Positions 17,596 to 27,413 of a stretch of 64,000 bases of DNA are shown one piece after another. Source of the stretch: Brevibacillus formosus (GTDB lineage Bacteria > Bacillota > Bacilli > Brevibacillales > Brevibacillaceae). Under the pieces are notes generated by a model, which worked only from the letters and a program-made list of their open reading frames with translations, was not told where the DNA came from and ran no database searches. The stretch lies in contig NZ_PXZL01000020.1 in NCBI RefSeq assembly GCF_003013405.1, forward strand, positions 186,001 through 250,000, written 5' to 3'. The position numbers were made by a program, and so were the translations under genes. The stretch's first letter is position 1. Each line of letters starts with the position of its first letter.

Positions 17596-18969
17596 CTATT
17601 CACCTGCCTCTTCTACTATAGTGGGAAAGAATGCGCGTACTTGGGCGATGAAGTAGAGCGAACCGCAGACGACCAACCAGTCATCCGCCTTCGCTGATTG
17701 CTTCTCCCGCATCCAAGAAAGGAGAAACGCCCGCCAGTCTGGGACTGCATCGAGAAACTCTCGCTCCCAGCCACCGGCTAAAAACGACTCTTGTAAGCTA
17801 TTGGCTTCGGCTGCACGCGGGAAGTCAAAGGTTGTCACATGCAGCTTTTTGATTTTTGACTTTACTGGCACGAGCGACTCTGCCATTTTGGCAAGCGGCT
17901 TATCTGCCAATCCAGAAAAGAGTAAATGCAACTGTACTCCATCCGGTAGCAACCGATCCAGACTGCTTACAAGTGCCTCCATTCCTTCCTGATTGTGTGC
18001 CCCATCCAAGATAACCATTGGTCTTGGAGAGATGACTTCTAGACGACCAGGCCAACGCGTTTGTTGCAAACCGCGAGATATTTCTTCTTCCTCCAGCAAG
18101 AAAGAGAAGTAATTTCGCAGGACATCGATGGTCATTAAAGCAACGGCTGCATTGGTTGTTTGGTGAATGCCATTCATGGTAAGACGGTAGGATGCTTCCT
18201 CACGACGGTGAATGCTTCTGTAACGAAACTGTTGGTCACCCAGCTGCTCCTGTACCTGTTCTGCCTGAAAATGCTCACCTATATGGTATAGCGTACTCTT
18301 CGTTTGTCTCGCGCGCTCCTCAAAAACCGCGAGAAGTTCCGGCCTACCCTCACCTGTGACTACAGGAACACCCGGCTTGATAATCCCCGCTTTTTCCCGG
18401 GCAATTTCTTCCAGGCTTTCTCCCAACACTTGTGTATGGTCCATGCCGATATTCGTGATGACTGAAACAAGCGGAAGGACGACGTTCGTCGAATCCAATC
18501 GCCCGCCCAGTCCCGTTTCCCATACGACTACCGCTGGTCTCGCCACTCTTGAAAAATAAAGAATGGCGATCAGCGTAATCACTTCAAATTCGGTAGGAGA
18601 ACCGAACTCTGTTTCTTGTTCGCATCGTTGCACCCATACCTTGACTTCATTCACCAGCTGCAATAGGTCTTCTTCCGCGATCATGCTTCCGTTGTAACGG
18701 ATACGTTCACGGAAATCAACCAAATAGGGAGAGGTAAATGTACCTACACTATATCCGGCTTCCATCAGCATTTGCGTCAGGAATGCGCAGGTTGATCCTT
18801 TTCCATTGGTGCCAGCCACATGAATAAATGGGATTCTCCGCTCAGGATGTCCTAGTTGCTCTAAAACCCACTGCATTCTCTCAAGCCCCGGCCGCTGACC
18901 GAACCTGAGCAGTCCATGCAGCCAGTCGAGCGCTTGCGTGTATTCTACAAACCCTTCTTCTGCATGCAT
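17596..18969 (-). CDS. folC: Folylpolyglutamate synthase / dihydrofolate synthase
   Basis: About 457 residues of the FolC branch of the Mur ligase superfamily, adding glutamate to dihydropteroate and tetrahydrofolate. Landmarks are RPGLERM then [11 protein letters not shown] (P-loop), [13 protein letters not shown], and [12 protein letters not shown] in the C-terminal domain. ATG 18969 (MHAEEGF...) is chosen for its ATGGAG site 9 bases upstream; in-frame TTG 18990 and ATG 18984 are alternatives. It lies 43 bases after valS, the same order as in B. subtilis. Confidence 0.94.
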   Translation of the reverse strand: MHAEEGFVEYTQALDWLHGLLRFGQRPGLERMQWVLEQLGHPERRIPFIHVAGTNGKGSTCAFLTQMLMEAGYSVGTFTSPYLVDFRERIRYNGSMIAEEDLLQLVNEVKVWVQRCEQETEFGSPTEFEVITLIAILYFSRVARPAVVVWETGLGGRLDSTNVVLPLVSVITNIGMDHTQVLGESLEEIAREKAGIIKPGVPVVTGEGRPELLAVFEERARQTKSTLYHIGEHFQAEQVQEQLGDQQFRYRSIHRREEASYRLTMNGIHQTTNAAVALMTIDVLRNYFSFLLEEEEISRGLQQTRWPGRLEVISPRPMVILDGAHNQEGMEALVSSLDRLLPDGVQLHLLFSGLADKPLAKMAESLVPVKSKIKKLHVTTFDFPRAAEANSLQESFLAGGWEREFLDAVPDWRAFLLSWMREKQSAKADDWLVVCGSLYFIAQVRAFFPTIVEEAGE

Positions 18970-19012
18970 ACCACAATGCTCCATTCTCAAAAATATGCGA
19001 TGGTATGGCGGA

Positions 19013-21685
19013 TCATTCGCCCTTCAATTCAGCAAGTCGTGCAATCACCTTATCCCGTTTATCCATGTAGTCTGCCATCTTCGCTTTTTCCTCTTCGACT
19101 ACTTTTTCAGGTGCCTTGGCCATAAATCCGGCATTGTTGAGCTTTTTCTCAATGCGCTCCACTTCGCCGTTGAGTGTCGCTACTTCTTTTTCCAGACGCT
19201 TCAGCTCTTGCTCGATATCGATCAAGCCTGCCAGTGGAAGGAACAATTCTGCTCCCGTGATCACAGCAGACATCGCTTTATCAGGCGTAGCCAGATCCAA
19301 GCTGATTTCCAGACGCTCAGGGTTGCAGAAACGAGTGAGATAGTGCTCACCGCGTGTCAGTCGCTCAGCGGACAATGCATCGCTTGGCTTGATCAAGAGC
19401 TCGATTTTCTTGGACATCGGTACGTTTACTTCTGCACGGATGTTGCGTACGCTGCGGATGATATCCATCAACTGGTTCATTTCGCTTTCTGCTTCCGCAA
19501 AAATCCATTGCTCGTTAACGATTGGCCAAGGCGCCACTGTGATGCTTTCGCCTTGGTGCGGCAATGCCTGCCAAATTTCCTCCGTGATGAACGGCATGAA
19601 CGGATGCAACAGCTTGAGCGTTTGATCCAGAACCGTTACCAGAACGGATTGCGTGGTTTTCTTTGCCGCTTCATCTGTACCGTACAGCGGCAGCTTCGCC
19701 ATCTCGATATACCAGTCACACAGGTCATCCCAAATAAAGTTGTAAAGCACACGGCCTGCTTCACCGAATTCAAATGCGTCAGACAGACGGGTTACATCTG
19801 CAATTGTCGCTTGCAGGCGGGAGAGAATCCATTTGTCTGGTGTAGACAGCTCACCGCTCAAATCAATTTCCTCGTATTTGAAGTCAGTCAGGTTCATCAA
19901 GGCAAAACGGGACGCATTCCAAATCTTGTTCGCGAAGTTGCGGTTTGCCTCGACCTTTTCCCAATAGAAGCGTTGGTCATTCCCTGGGGAGTTCCCGGTC
20001 GCCAGTGTGTATCGCAGCGCATCCGCTCCGTACTTCTCAATTACTTCCATCGGATCGACACCGTTGCCGAGTGATTTGGACATTTTGCGGCCCTCGGAGT
20101 CGCGAATAATGCCGTGGATCAAAACGGATTCAAACGGACTTTTCCCGGTAAATTCAAGACCAGAGAACATCATGCGAGCTACCCAGAAGAAGATGATATC
20201 GTAGCCTGTTACCAGGACATTCGTTGGATAGAAGTATTTCATGTCCTCGGATTCCTCCGGCCAGCCCAGTGTCGAGAACGGCCATAGACCAGAGGAGAAC
20301 CATGTATCGAGAACATCGTTATCCTGCTCCAGCTTGTGGCTGTGGCAGCTTGGGCACTCAGTCACATCTGTGCGAGATACAATCGTCTCGTTACACTCTC
20401 CGCAATACCATGCAGGAATTCGGTGCCCCCACCAAAGCTGGCGGGAGATGCACCAGTCGCGGATGTTTTCAATCCAACGCAGGTAGTTTGTCTTGAAGCG
20501 CTCTGGGACGAATTTCACACTCTCAGGGCTATTTGCATTAGCCAGTGCTTCGTCAGCCAAAGGCTGCATTTTTACGAACCATTGGGTAGAAAGGTATGGT
20601 TCTACAACTGCATCACTGCGCTCACTATGTCCAACCTGATGAATATGCTCCTCAACCTTGAACATAACACCTTGCTCAGTCAAGTCTTTGATGATTTGCT
20701 TGCGGCATGCAAAGCGATCCAAGCCCTTGTAGATACCTGCCAGCTCATTCATCGTGCCCGTCTCATCCATGACAACGATTTGTGGCAACTGATGGCGAAG
20801 ACCCAATTCAAAGTCATTCGGATCGTGTGCTGGCGTAATTTTTACTGCGCCAGAACCAAACTCAGGATCAACGTACTCATCGGCTACGATCGGAATTTCG
20901 CGTCCTACGATTGGCAAAATCACGGTTTTGCCGATCATGTCCTTGTAACGCTCATCTTCCGGATGTACCGCTACAGCCGTATCACCGAGCATTGTTTCAG
21001 GACGGGTTGTAGCTACTTCGATATAACCGGTGCCATCTGCCAATGGGTAACGCATGTGATGCAGCGCACCTTTTACTTCCTTGTAAATTACTTCAATATC
21101 GGACAGAGCCGTGCGAGCAGCAGGGTCCCAGTTAATGATGCGGTTACCGCGATAGATCAAGCCTTTTTCGTACAGGCGAACAAATACTTCGCGTACAGCT
21201 TGGGACAAGCCCTCATCCATGGTAAAACGCTCGCGGGAGTAATCCAGGGCAAGACCGAGCTTTTCCCACTGTTCACGAATATGCGAAGCGTAAATGTGCT
21301 TCCACTCCCATACCTTTTCCACGAATTTTTCGCGGCCCAGATCATGACGAGAGATGCCTTCTTCACGCAAGGTAGCTTCTACCCGTGCTTGGGTTGCAAT
21401 ACCAGCGTGGTCCATTCCTGGCAAGAACAAGGCGCTGTAGCCTTGCATACGCTTGGTACGCGTAATGATATCTTGTAATGTCGTATCCAGTGCGTGGCCT
21501 AAGTGCAATTTACCAGTTACGTTCGGTGGCGGGATAACAATGGTAAACGGACGTTTATTCGGGTCACGTTCTGCCTTGAAAAATTGTTTTTCGATCCAAT
21601 ACGGATACCATTTGTTTTCTGCTGCTTTTGGATCATAGTTTTTCGGCAGCAATTGGTCGATGTCGGTTGTTGGCTGTGTAGACAT
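19013..21685 (-). CDS. valS: Valyl-tRNA synthetase
   Basis: A full-length 890-residue class Ia aminoacyl-tRNA synthetase charging tRNA-Val. The HIGH-type motif appears as [15 protein letters not shown] (about 51-65) and the KMSKS motif as KMSKSLGNG (about 530). The large editing insertion lies between them, and a C-terminal coiled coil ([19 protein letters not shown]) is characteristic of ValRS. TAGGAGGAG lies before the ATG. A T-box leader controls it, so expression should rise when tRNA-Val is uncharged. Confidence 0.98.
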   Translation of the reverse strand: MSTQPTTDIDQLLPKNYDPKAAENKWYPYWIEKQFFKAERDPNKRPFTIVIPPPNVTGKLHLGHALDTTLQDIITRTKRMQGYSALFLPGMDHAGIATQARVEATLREEGISRHDLGREKFVEKVWEWKHIYASHIREQWEKLGLALDYSRERFTMDEGLSQAVREVFVRLYEKGLIYRGNRIINWDPAARTALSDIEVIYKEVKGALHHMRYPLADGTGYIEVATTRPETMLGDTAVAVHPEDERYKDMIGKTVILPIVGREIPIVADEYVDPEFGSGAVKITPAHDPNDFELGLRHQLPQIVVMDETGTMNELAGIYKGLDRFACRKQIIKDLTEQGVMFKVEEHIHQVGHSERSDAVVEPYLSTQWFVKMQPLADEALANANSPESVKFVPERFKTNYLRWIENIRDWCISRQLWWGHRIPAWYCGECNETIVSRTDVTECPSCHSHKLEQDNDVLDTWFSSGLWPFSTLGWPEESEDMKYFYPTNVLVTGYDIIFFWVARMMFSGLEFTGKSPFESVLIHGIIRDSEGRKMSKSLGNGVDPMEVIEKYGADALRYTLATGNSPGNDQRFYWEKVEANRNFANKIWNASRFALMNLTDFKYEEIDLSGELSTPDKWILSRLQATIADVTRLSDAFEFGEAGRVLYNFIWDDLCDWYIEMAKLPLYGTDEAAKKTTQSVLVTVLDQTLKLLHPFMPFITEEIWQALPHQGESITVAPWPIVNEQWIFAEAESEMNQLMDIIRSVRNIRAEVNVPMSKKIELLIKPSDALSAERLTRGEHYLTRFCNPERLEISLDLATPDKAMSAVITGAELFLPLAGLIDIEQELKRLEKEVATLNGEVERIEKKLNNAGFMAKAPEKVVEEEKAKMADYMDKRDKVIARLAELKGE

Positions 21686-21720
21686 GTACGACTCCTCCTA
21701 TTCGCATAACTTGCTTTGCA

Positions 21721-22010
21721 AAAAATAAAAAAACCCTTCATCGCAAAGGACGAAAGGATTATTTTCGCGGTACCACCTTTGTTAACACACAATAAACGTC
21801 ATGCTTAGGGTGTGTTCACTCTGACAAGATAACGGTTGCGAACCGGTCTCGGCTAGGCACATGCTTTCACCGAAAAAACTCCTGGGCGACCTTCAGCCAT
21901 TCATGACCTTAGAGAATCTCGCAGCTACTGATTCTCCTCTCTGCCAAGGTGTCCTGACTTACTCTTCCCACTCATCGTTCATATCGTATGTAGTTGTCTT
22001 ATTGTTAGCT
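21721..22010 (-). promoter_or_regulatory. T-box riboswitch of valS
   Basis: Read on the minus strand, the leader has a long stem I region with the apical hairpin GAGAATC...GATTCTC, the T-box core AAGGTGGTACCGCGA (21779-21765) and a terminator CCTTTC...GAAGGG followed by a T-run (21758-21721). This is the classic tRNA-sensing layout: uncharged tRNA-Val stabilises the antiterminator. A GUC triplet at 21890-21888 (in GAAGGUCGCC) is a candidate valine specifier codon, not proven. The leader fills most of the gene-free stretch 21686-22042. Confidence 0.93.
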
Positions 22011-22016
22011 TTCACT

Positions 22017-22046
22017 ATTATATACAATCACGCTGTTTGGCGTCAA
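22017..22046 (-). promoter_or_regulatory. Promoter of the valS leader
   Basis: TTGACG (22046-22041) and TATAAT (22022-22017) separated by 18 bases, just upstream of the T-box leader. The -35 box overlaps the last codons of the STAS-domain gene. Confidence 0.75.
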
Positions 22047-22369
22047 ACCCGGGTTTCGCCCACTTTTCCAACTGCAATGCCCAGTGCTTCGGTAAAACCG
22101 AGAACGCCCAAAATATCGAGAATTTCTTCTCGGACATTGACGATTTCTACCTGTTTGCCCATGGCCAACAGTTCTTTCGTGGTAAAAAACAGGCTTCCAA
22201 TACCGGAAGAATCTACAAAGGAGACACCTTGAAAATCGACGGTAACGGATTGATTTCGCCCTCCATACTGCTGGAGCAATTCACCTACTCGATCTCCTAC
22301 AGCCATGTCCAACTCTCCGACGAAAAACAATGTAGCCTGTCCGTTCGCCTCTGTTGCGCGGTAGTCCAT
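22043..22369 (-). CDS. Anti-sigma factor antagonist (STAS domain)
   Basis: A 108-residue SpoIIAA/RsbV-type single STAS domain. The phosphorylation site context VDSSGIG is intact, with Ser55 as the likely phospho-acceptor. In such switches the unphosphorylated form binds the kinase/anti-sigma partner and frees the sigma factor or target; phosphorylation turns it off. ATG 22369 has GAGAGGAG 7 bases upstream; a longer in-frame start at 22405 does not. It is the third gene of a phosphatase-kinase-antagonist set. No sigma factor follows, as valS comes next. Confidence 0.9.
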   Translation of the reverse strand: MDYRATEANGQATLFFVGELDMAVGDRVGELLQQYGGRNQSVTVDFQGVSFVDSSGIGSLFFTTKELLAMGKQVEIVNVREEILDILGVLGFTEALGIAVGKVGETRV

Positions 22370-22477
22370 GCTCAAACTCCTCTCAATAGGTATCGGTACA
22401 CCCAATCTGCTCGTCCTTTTACTATATTACCCATTTTCATTCACTTGCAAACATTTGGCTTTTTGGAAATCGTTGCT

Positions 22478-23716
22478 TTAACGAGAAAGGCTACATTCAA
22501 GAATAAGCTTTGTCCCTGCCAGCGAGCTGCTCAAATAAACACGATCACAGTATTGCAGGATCACGTGAAAACCGGCCCCAAGCGAGTGGCGAGTAGAAAA
22601 TCCTTGCTGTAGGGTAGCCCGCGGAATGTCCTCGAGCAAAATTCCTTGCCCTTCATCATGGATCACAGCCCGGCACATCTGCCTGTCATTCGATAAGTAT
22701 AACGTGACCACACCGCCATTTCCGTGCTTCAACGTATTGGAAGCCGCTTCGTTGACCGCAACGAGAAACTGCAGCAATCGTTTATCCGAAATGCCTAGTG
22801 GCTCCAAGGCTTGCTTGAACAATTTACGCAGTTCTGCAAGTTGCTCCGGTAAACGGATATCGATCGCCAAGAGCTTATTCCCTTCCCGAAGCAAGAAAAA
22901 TAATTCTTCATCACTAAGCAGCAACAGCTTACCTTCTGTGACCACACCGAGAATATCTCTGTATATCTCCCATTCCCGTCTTTTGCGTTTTCGTTCTTCT
23001 GCAATGACAGCGGTGACATCAATCAAAGCGATTCCACAGGTCCGATCCGGCAATACAGATGTGTATAAATCGAACACCTTTGTACCATCCGTTGTGACAA
23101 TCTGCTCCCTCACAGGTCCACCCGTTCCAGCCGCTTCTTCAACCAGTCGTTGCATTTCTCGCTCTACTTCCACATTCGCACGAGCGTCACCGAGCGGACG
23201 CACTTGCCCTTCATCGTAAAGATAGAGGAAAATGGTCTCGATCTGACGCAGTATGGATAACTTCTGAATCTCTTCTTTTATTAATCGCCCCCGCTCGTCG
23301 TCTCGATCCTTCCAATGTAACAAGACGTCTGTAGGGTCCAATTCGCCACTCATGTGCCACGTGTGAAATTCTTCCAGGAGCAATCGCTCCAGGACATCTT
23401 CCCGTCGCAAAACTTTTTCGATATCGATAATGTGGTACGGATCACCTGCTATACCACGCAATCCGCTACCGATAATTCGGAAATCATAGGCGAGCTCTAT
23501 TTCTATGCGTCCGTGCAAAACATGATCAGAACTGCTTAACCCAATGGTCGTCCGACTCACTGCTACCAGCTTCGCCTGGAACGATTCCATCGTTGCTAGG
23601 TTCGTCACCTTTACAGTGCGAGGCGGAACTACTTTATTCGCTGCACCGCCAGAACGTAGCGCGACAAGGCAATTATCACAAGTGGGATTGTCCGGACAAC
23701 GCTCACACAAAATCAC
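22478..23716 (-). CDS. RsbW-like HATPase kinase with Cys4 N-terminus and PAS-like region
   Basis: A 412-residue protein of unusual build. It opens with a possible zinc knuckle, Cys4-x2-Cys7-x5-Cys13-x2-Cys16. A beta-rich segment (about 30-90) vaguely resembling PilZ follows, then a PAS/GAF-like region (about 145-255). A C-terminal GHKL ATPase domain follows: N-box NEAASNTLKHG, G1 box HDEGQGI, and lid FSTRHSLGAGF. The ATPase type is that of anti-sigma serine kinases (RsbW/SpoIIAB). The GTG start has TAGGAGG 7 bases upstream. It lies between a PP2C phosphatase and a STAS protein, its likely partners. The target is unknown. Confidence 0.82.
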   Translation of the reverse strand: MILCERCPDNPTCDNCLVALRSGGAANKVVPPRTVKVTNLATMESFQAKLVAVSRTTIGLSSSDHVLHGRIEIELAYDFRIIGSGLRGIAGDPYHIIDIEKVLRREDVLERLLLEEFHTWHMSGELDPTDVLLHWKDRDDERGRLIKEEIQKLSILRQIETIFLYLYDEGQVRPLGDARANVEVEREMQRLVEEAAGTGGPVREQIVTTDGTKVFDLYTSVLPDRTCGIALIDVTAVIAEERKRKRREWEIYRDILGVVTEGKLLLLSDEELFFLLREGNKLLAIDIRLPEQLAELRKLFKQALEPLGISDKRLLQFLVAVNEAASNTLKHGNGGVVTLYLSNDRQMCRAVIHDEGQGILLEDIPRATLQQGFSTRHSLGAGFHVILQYCDRVYLSSSLAGTKLILECSLSR

Positions 23717-23743
23717 AGTTCATCCTCCTATTCACTGACGCAA

Positions 23744-24946
23744 CTACACGAGGGCTATACTCTCTTCAGGCTCAAATTGAAGAATCAACACAGAAATATC
23801 ATCTGTTTGTTGTCGCTGCTGTGTTATCTCCATTAAGTAGGACTCAACTCGATTCATCGACTCCTGCTTACTGTCACCAGGCGCATGTAATAAGGAGGTT
23901 AGTTCTTCTAGCCAATGCCTGCTGCCTCGAAACATATCTTTTCTCCCTATATCCATTAAACCGTCTGTGTAGAGTAATAGCATGCCCTCTTCTTCTAAGG
24001 GTACCTCCTCCATTTGGTACGTGCTATCGGGCGAAAGCCCTAGGCCTACCCCACCCTTGCAGGCTAAAACGGTTTGATTCGATTTGGACAAATAAAAAGG
24101 CTGTGGATGTCCTGCCCTGCTAAATCGAATTTTGTGTTCCACTTCATCATAGACAGCAACCAGCATCGTAATGTAAGAACGGGTTTTCACCAAATCTGCA
24201 TAAAGCAACTGGTTGAGTCTTTCCAAAATCTCATCCGGCAAATAGCTGGACTGCAAAACCTGCCGTACGGCAATCCTAATCCCCGTTGCCCAAATACTGG
24301 CCAAAAAACCGTGCCCAGACACATCCGCAATGATAAAACAGGTGTAGCGATCATTGATTTGTCTATAATCGATGTAATCGCCGCCTACATAATCGACTGG
24401 TACGTAAACCGTTCTTGTTCGCAAACTGGTCAACTGCAATTCTTCTGTGGGAATGAGCATCGACTGCATGCGTCTAGCCAGCTTCATCTCCATCTCGATT
24501 TCTCGCTGTCCTGATGACTGGTCCTGTTGACATCTGAGGATCAACGCCCGAATGTTCACGAGGAGCAGCCCATAAAAAGATTTCTCCAGTTCCTTTAGAT
24601 CACGGTCATTGACGTTACTCTTGGCGAACAAGCGTACATAACGCGGTGCTTGAGCGGTATCACAATGCTCCGACACAACAATGCGCTCCTCTACTTCACG
24701 CTGCACTTTTGTGCTTTCTTTGTTGCCACGCTCGATTCGAAAATAGACAACGCCTAGAGCTGATTCAAACGAGATCGACAGAAAGCACGGCTTGTCCATT
24801 TTCACGAACCACGTATCGACCAACTCTTCTATAAATGGCATGAGACTCTCGTAATTGACTTGGCGCTTGCTTTGCTCATTGCTGGTCATCACGAGATACT
24901 CGTAATTCTGTTTCAATTCCATTAGTTTGACCAATTGATGATTCAT
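23744..24946 (-). CDS. SpoIIE/RsbU-type PP2C serine phosphatase
   Basis: A 400-residue protein with an N-terminal region of about 170 residues that I do not recognise (possible sensor) and a C-terminal PP2C domain. The metal-binding aspartates are in place: VGGDYIDY, IADVSGHGFLAS, YTDGLMD and TDDISVLIL. The linker has the coiled-coil signature of RsbU-type enzymes (QREIEMEMKLARRMQSMLIP). It most likely dephosphorylates the STAS antagonist two genes downstream. ATG 24946 is preferred to GTG 24967 because GGGAGTGG precedes it. No membrane segment is seen. Confidence 0.9.
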   Translation of the reverse strand: MNHQLVKLMELKQNYEYLVMTSNEQSKRQVNYESLMPFIEELVDTWFVKMDKPCFLSISFESALGVVYFRIERGNKESTKVQREVEERIVVSEHCDTAQAPRYVRLFAKSNVNDRDLKELEKSFYGLLLVNIRALILRCQQDQSSGQREIEMEMKLARRMQSMLIPTEELQLTSLRTRTVYVPVDYVGGDYIDYRQINDRYTCFIIADVSGHGFLASIWATGIRIAVRQVLQSSYLPDEILERLNQLLYADLVKTRSYITMLVAVYDEVEHKIRFSRAGHPQPFYLSKSNQTVLACKGGVGLGLSPDSTYQMEEVPLEEEGMLLLYTDGLMDIGRKDMFRGSRHWLEELTSLLHAPGDSKQESMNRVESYLMEITQQRQQTDDISVLILQFEPEESIALV

Positions 24947-25196
24947 CCCCGGGCCACTCCCATACACACTTTAGCATAATTCTTTCTTTCGGGAATTGCG
25001 AAAAGGGTTTTGGCAATTTTCAAAAACATTGTGATCACCTTTATTCGTTTCGTCCTAGCCTTCCTGCCCTACACCTTCCCTTTTCGGGCACCATTCAAAC
25101 CACTATCTACTTTCCATGAAAATGTTTTAGGCGTTTTCGCAAGGTTGTAGACACTGTCCAAAGTTGCCGCGCATATGCTGGAATGAGGTGATTGTG

Positions 25197-25379
25197 ATGA
25201 ATTTTCGTTGGAAGTATAACCCCACGTATTTACGGATTAAATACGGTTGCAAACAGGTGCTGTTTCCGCTTTTGGTTTTTCAGTTTGTCCGAACGGTTGT
25301 GTTTCCTACCTCTTTTGATGTCATCCTTCTCGGTTTGCTAGCCATGCTCTACGTTGCCATCACTCTTGAATGGTTATAA
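25197..25379 (+). CDS. Small two-segment membrane protein
   Basis: A 60-residue protein that starts with a basic stretch (NFRWKYNPTYLRIKYGCK) followed by two hydrophobic helices (VLFPLLVFQFVRTVVF and VILLGLLAMLYVAITLEWL). GAGGTG lies 6 bases before the ATG. It is alone on the plus strand between divergent and convergent minus-strand genes. I do not recognise the family; basic N-terminus and two helices suggest a small inner-membrane protein. Confidence 0.65.
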   Translation: MNFRWKYNPTYLRIKYGCKQVLFPLLVFQFVRTVVFPTSFDVILLGLLAMLYVAITLEWL

Positions 25380-25414
25380 AAAAGAAAAACAACGCCCCAC
25401 GCGGTGAGACGTTG
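25380..25414 (-). terminator. Terminator after the spoVID-ysxE gene run
   Basis: Minus-strand hairpin CAACG-CTCACC / GGTGGGG-CGTTG type arms followed by TTTTTCTTTTTT. It sits between the convergent small membrane protein gene and the ysxE-like gene. Confidence 0.8.
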
Positions 25415-25418
25415 CTCG

Positions 25419-26414
25419 TTAAAAGGCTTGCTGGACCCAACGATGCAGGCGCATCAGGCGGTCCATATCTTTTTCAAAACGTTGGACAGCGTAAAACTCG
25501 CTCCACTCGCGGGGATGATGATAATAAATATCCAAGTCCCGCATGATCCTCTCCGGGTAGGACAGAAACGAAGCCATCAGTTCAATTTCTTCCGGTTGCA
25601 GCGGAAATATCTCGGCGTAGCGATGAAATAGTTGCGAAGCCCCTGCCTCATCCCCCGCCATTTGAAAATAAGTACGATAAAATAGTGTTAAATCACGCAC
25701 TGGTGTATCAAAGCTGGCACGATCAAAATTAAGCAGCCGTCCTTTTCCCGATCGATCTGGCACAACATGTTCTGGATTCGGGTTACCATGGATCAGCGAT
25801 AAGCGAAAATGAGCATGTGTCTCATGGCGTTCTCGCCAATCGGTCAACAAGTCTGTCGCTGTTTGGGCCATTTCCTCAATAAACTCCTTGTTTGCCAAAA
25901 ACACCAGATCAAAAGGGGAAGGATATTTGCGTTCCTGGGCAAGGGTTGCCGCCTTATTCATTTGGTCTTGCCAATATTGCCAACGGTTAAGCAAGGAGTC
26001 GACAAGTGGCTCTACCTGTCTCGGATCATCGTAGCGATAGTTTTGTGTCAGTTGATGAAGCTCCGCCAAACGCTCCAAGGCAGGGGGCGCCCAAGACAAG
26101 GGCTGTTCGGCCCACTCCTCGCTTCCTGGCTGCCAGGGGGTTACGTAAAAGGCAGTGCTACCCTGTTGAACAAACGGATCATCGTATTTCGTGTACGTAA
26201 AAGGAACGGCCCCATCCCATCCGCGGTGCTGCAATTGACGCAGCATATCGCTGATAAAAATAAGACGTTGAGCAGGTATTTGCGCTCGTTTGCATACGAA
26301 GGAGCCGTAGGGAGTCGTCGCCTTAAATACATTTGGTTCCTTTAAAACGTCAATGCTCTGGGCATACATGTCATACTCTTTGAACAAAGGAGCAATCTCA
26401 TCATACCGACTCAT
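25419..26414 (-). CDS. ysxE: CotS/YsxE-like spore coat kinase-fold protein, catalytically degenerate
   Basis: A 331-residue protein of the CotS/APH kinase fold; YsxE occupies the same place between spoVID and valS in B. subtilis. An N-lobe Lys (FVCKRA) is present. The catalytic loop reads LIHGNPNPEHV instead of H-G-D-x-x-x-x-N, and the metal-binding loop reads LLNFDRAS instead of I-D-F-D. The loss of two catalytic acids suggests a pseudokinase. Related proteins are spore coat or cortex-surface components. ATG 26414 has GGAGGGAG upstream and overlaps the upstream gene by 14 bases. Confidence 0.8.
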   Translation of the reverse strand: MSRYDEIAPLFKEYDMYAQSIDVLKEPNVFKATTPYGSFVCKRAQIPAQRLIFISDMLRQLQHRGWDGAVPFTYTKYDDPFVQQGSTAFYVTPWQPGSEEWAEQPLSWAPPALERLAELHQLTQNYRYDDPRQVEPLVDSLLNRWQYWQDQMNKAATLAQERKYPSPFDLVFLANKEFIEEMAQTATDLLTDWRERHETHAHFRLSLIHGNPNPEHVVPDRSGKGRLLNFDRASFDTPVRDLTLFYRTYFQMAGDEAGASQLFHRYAEIFPLQPEEIELMASFLSYPERIMRDLDIYYHHPREWSEFYAVQRFEKDMDRLMRLHRWVQQAF

Positions 26415-27399
26415 AGACTCCCTCCCTCCTCGAACGCTCGGCCCGCTCTGCAATATGCCGGAGCAGCAAGTCAACAGATTGTTGGCTCTTCAAGGCGTGC
26501 TCAATACCAGTGATCGACGCTTCTTGATCCAGCGATACGCGTTTCACGTACGATTCGATACTCCTGTACACTTCACGAGGACGAGCCATAAAGGCGAGTA
26601 TCAACGAATAGTTTCCATAGGTGAGTGGCTTGATCTCTTCATAGCCGTCAAAAAAAGCGTCAATCTGCTCCATATCCTTATGGGTTAAAAAGTGATCGCG
26701 CAAAAAGGTGGCAACGTCGCGTTGCTGGACAGAAATCACCGGCCTGAAAAAGCCTCTCAAGTACAGCTTCCCGTTTATCATTCCCCAGTTGTCACGCAAA
26801 AGGTCCCGATGGGATACAGCGACAGCCTCCGGAGTAATTCGCTCATGGGAAAGCATCGCAGCGGAACGGTCCATTCTTTGCAGCATAGGGGTCATGAGTT
26901 CCGATACCCAACGATTTTCCTTAGAATCCCGCCCAGATTTGGCTCGAAATGATTCGACCAGCTCTTTGGCGCGTCTTCCTTTTTCTTCTACTTGCTGCAT
27001 TTCCTGTTTGAGCAAATCACGTCCGGACAGTAAAGGACTTTCCTGCTGAGACTGATGCATCATCGCGATCACGCGTCCACATTGCCTCGCAATGTCTTGG
27101 CCGGGCTGATAGTCTTCGAATTGTCGGTGATGGTCGGTCATAGTAACGCCGCGTTTACCCAAGATCAAAAATGGCTTGGTGTCTCTCGTCCGAATAAACC
27201 GCTCCACTTCTCGAAACCCCTGACGAGCCAGTCGTTCGCGCCAGGCAAACGACCAGCGCATCACATCTACACGCGGCCAAACGTGGAGTTCTTTGGGGCC
27301 CCGGTTTGTCTCCAGTAAATAGCAATCATCAAGGGGCGTAATTCGGATTACGCGCGCCCGATATTGCTGGCAAACCTCGGAGAGATCAATTTTATCCAC
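26401..27399 (-). CDS. Second CotS-like kinase-fold protein
   Basis: A 332-residue protein with the CotS/YutH-type kinase fold, lying between spoVID and the ysxE-like gene. The loop SHRDLLRDNW keeps His-Arg-Asp and Asn, but the expected metal-binding Asp-Phe segment reads LYLRGFFRP, so the Mg-binding Asp appears lost. It probably acts as a structural or docking protein on the developing spore. The GTG start has GAGGAG 9 bases upstream; spoVID ends 14 bases before it, so the three genes form one transcription unit. Confidence 0.75.
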   Translation of the reverse strand: MDKIDLSEVCQQYRARVIRITPLDDCYLLETNRGPKELHVWPRVDVMRWSFAWRERLARQGFREVERFIRTRDTKPFLILGKRGVTMTDHHRQFEDYQPGQDIARQCGRVIAMMHQSQQESPLLSGRDLLKQEMQQVEEKGRRAKELVESFRAKSGRDSKENRWVSELMTPMLQRMDRSAAMLSHERITPEAVAVSHRDLLRDNWGMINGKLYLRGFFRPVISVQQRDVATFLRDHFLTHKDMEQIDAFFDGYEEIKPLTYGNYSLILAFMARPREVYRSIESYVKRVSLDQEASITGIEHALKSQQSVDLLLRHIAERAERSRREGVYESV

Positions 27400-27413
27400 G
27401 GTCCCCCACTCCT

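Noticed and set aside
20336-21478. Plus-strand open frame of 380 codons opposite valS
   Set aside because: The opposite strand encodes a full ValRS with all motifs; this frame has no recognisable content.
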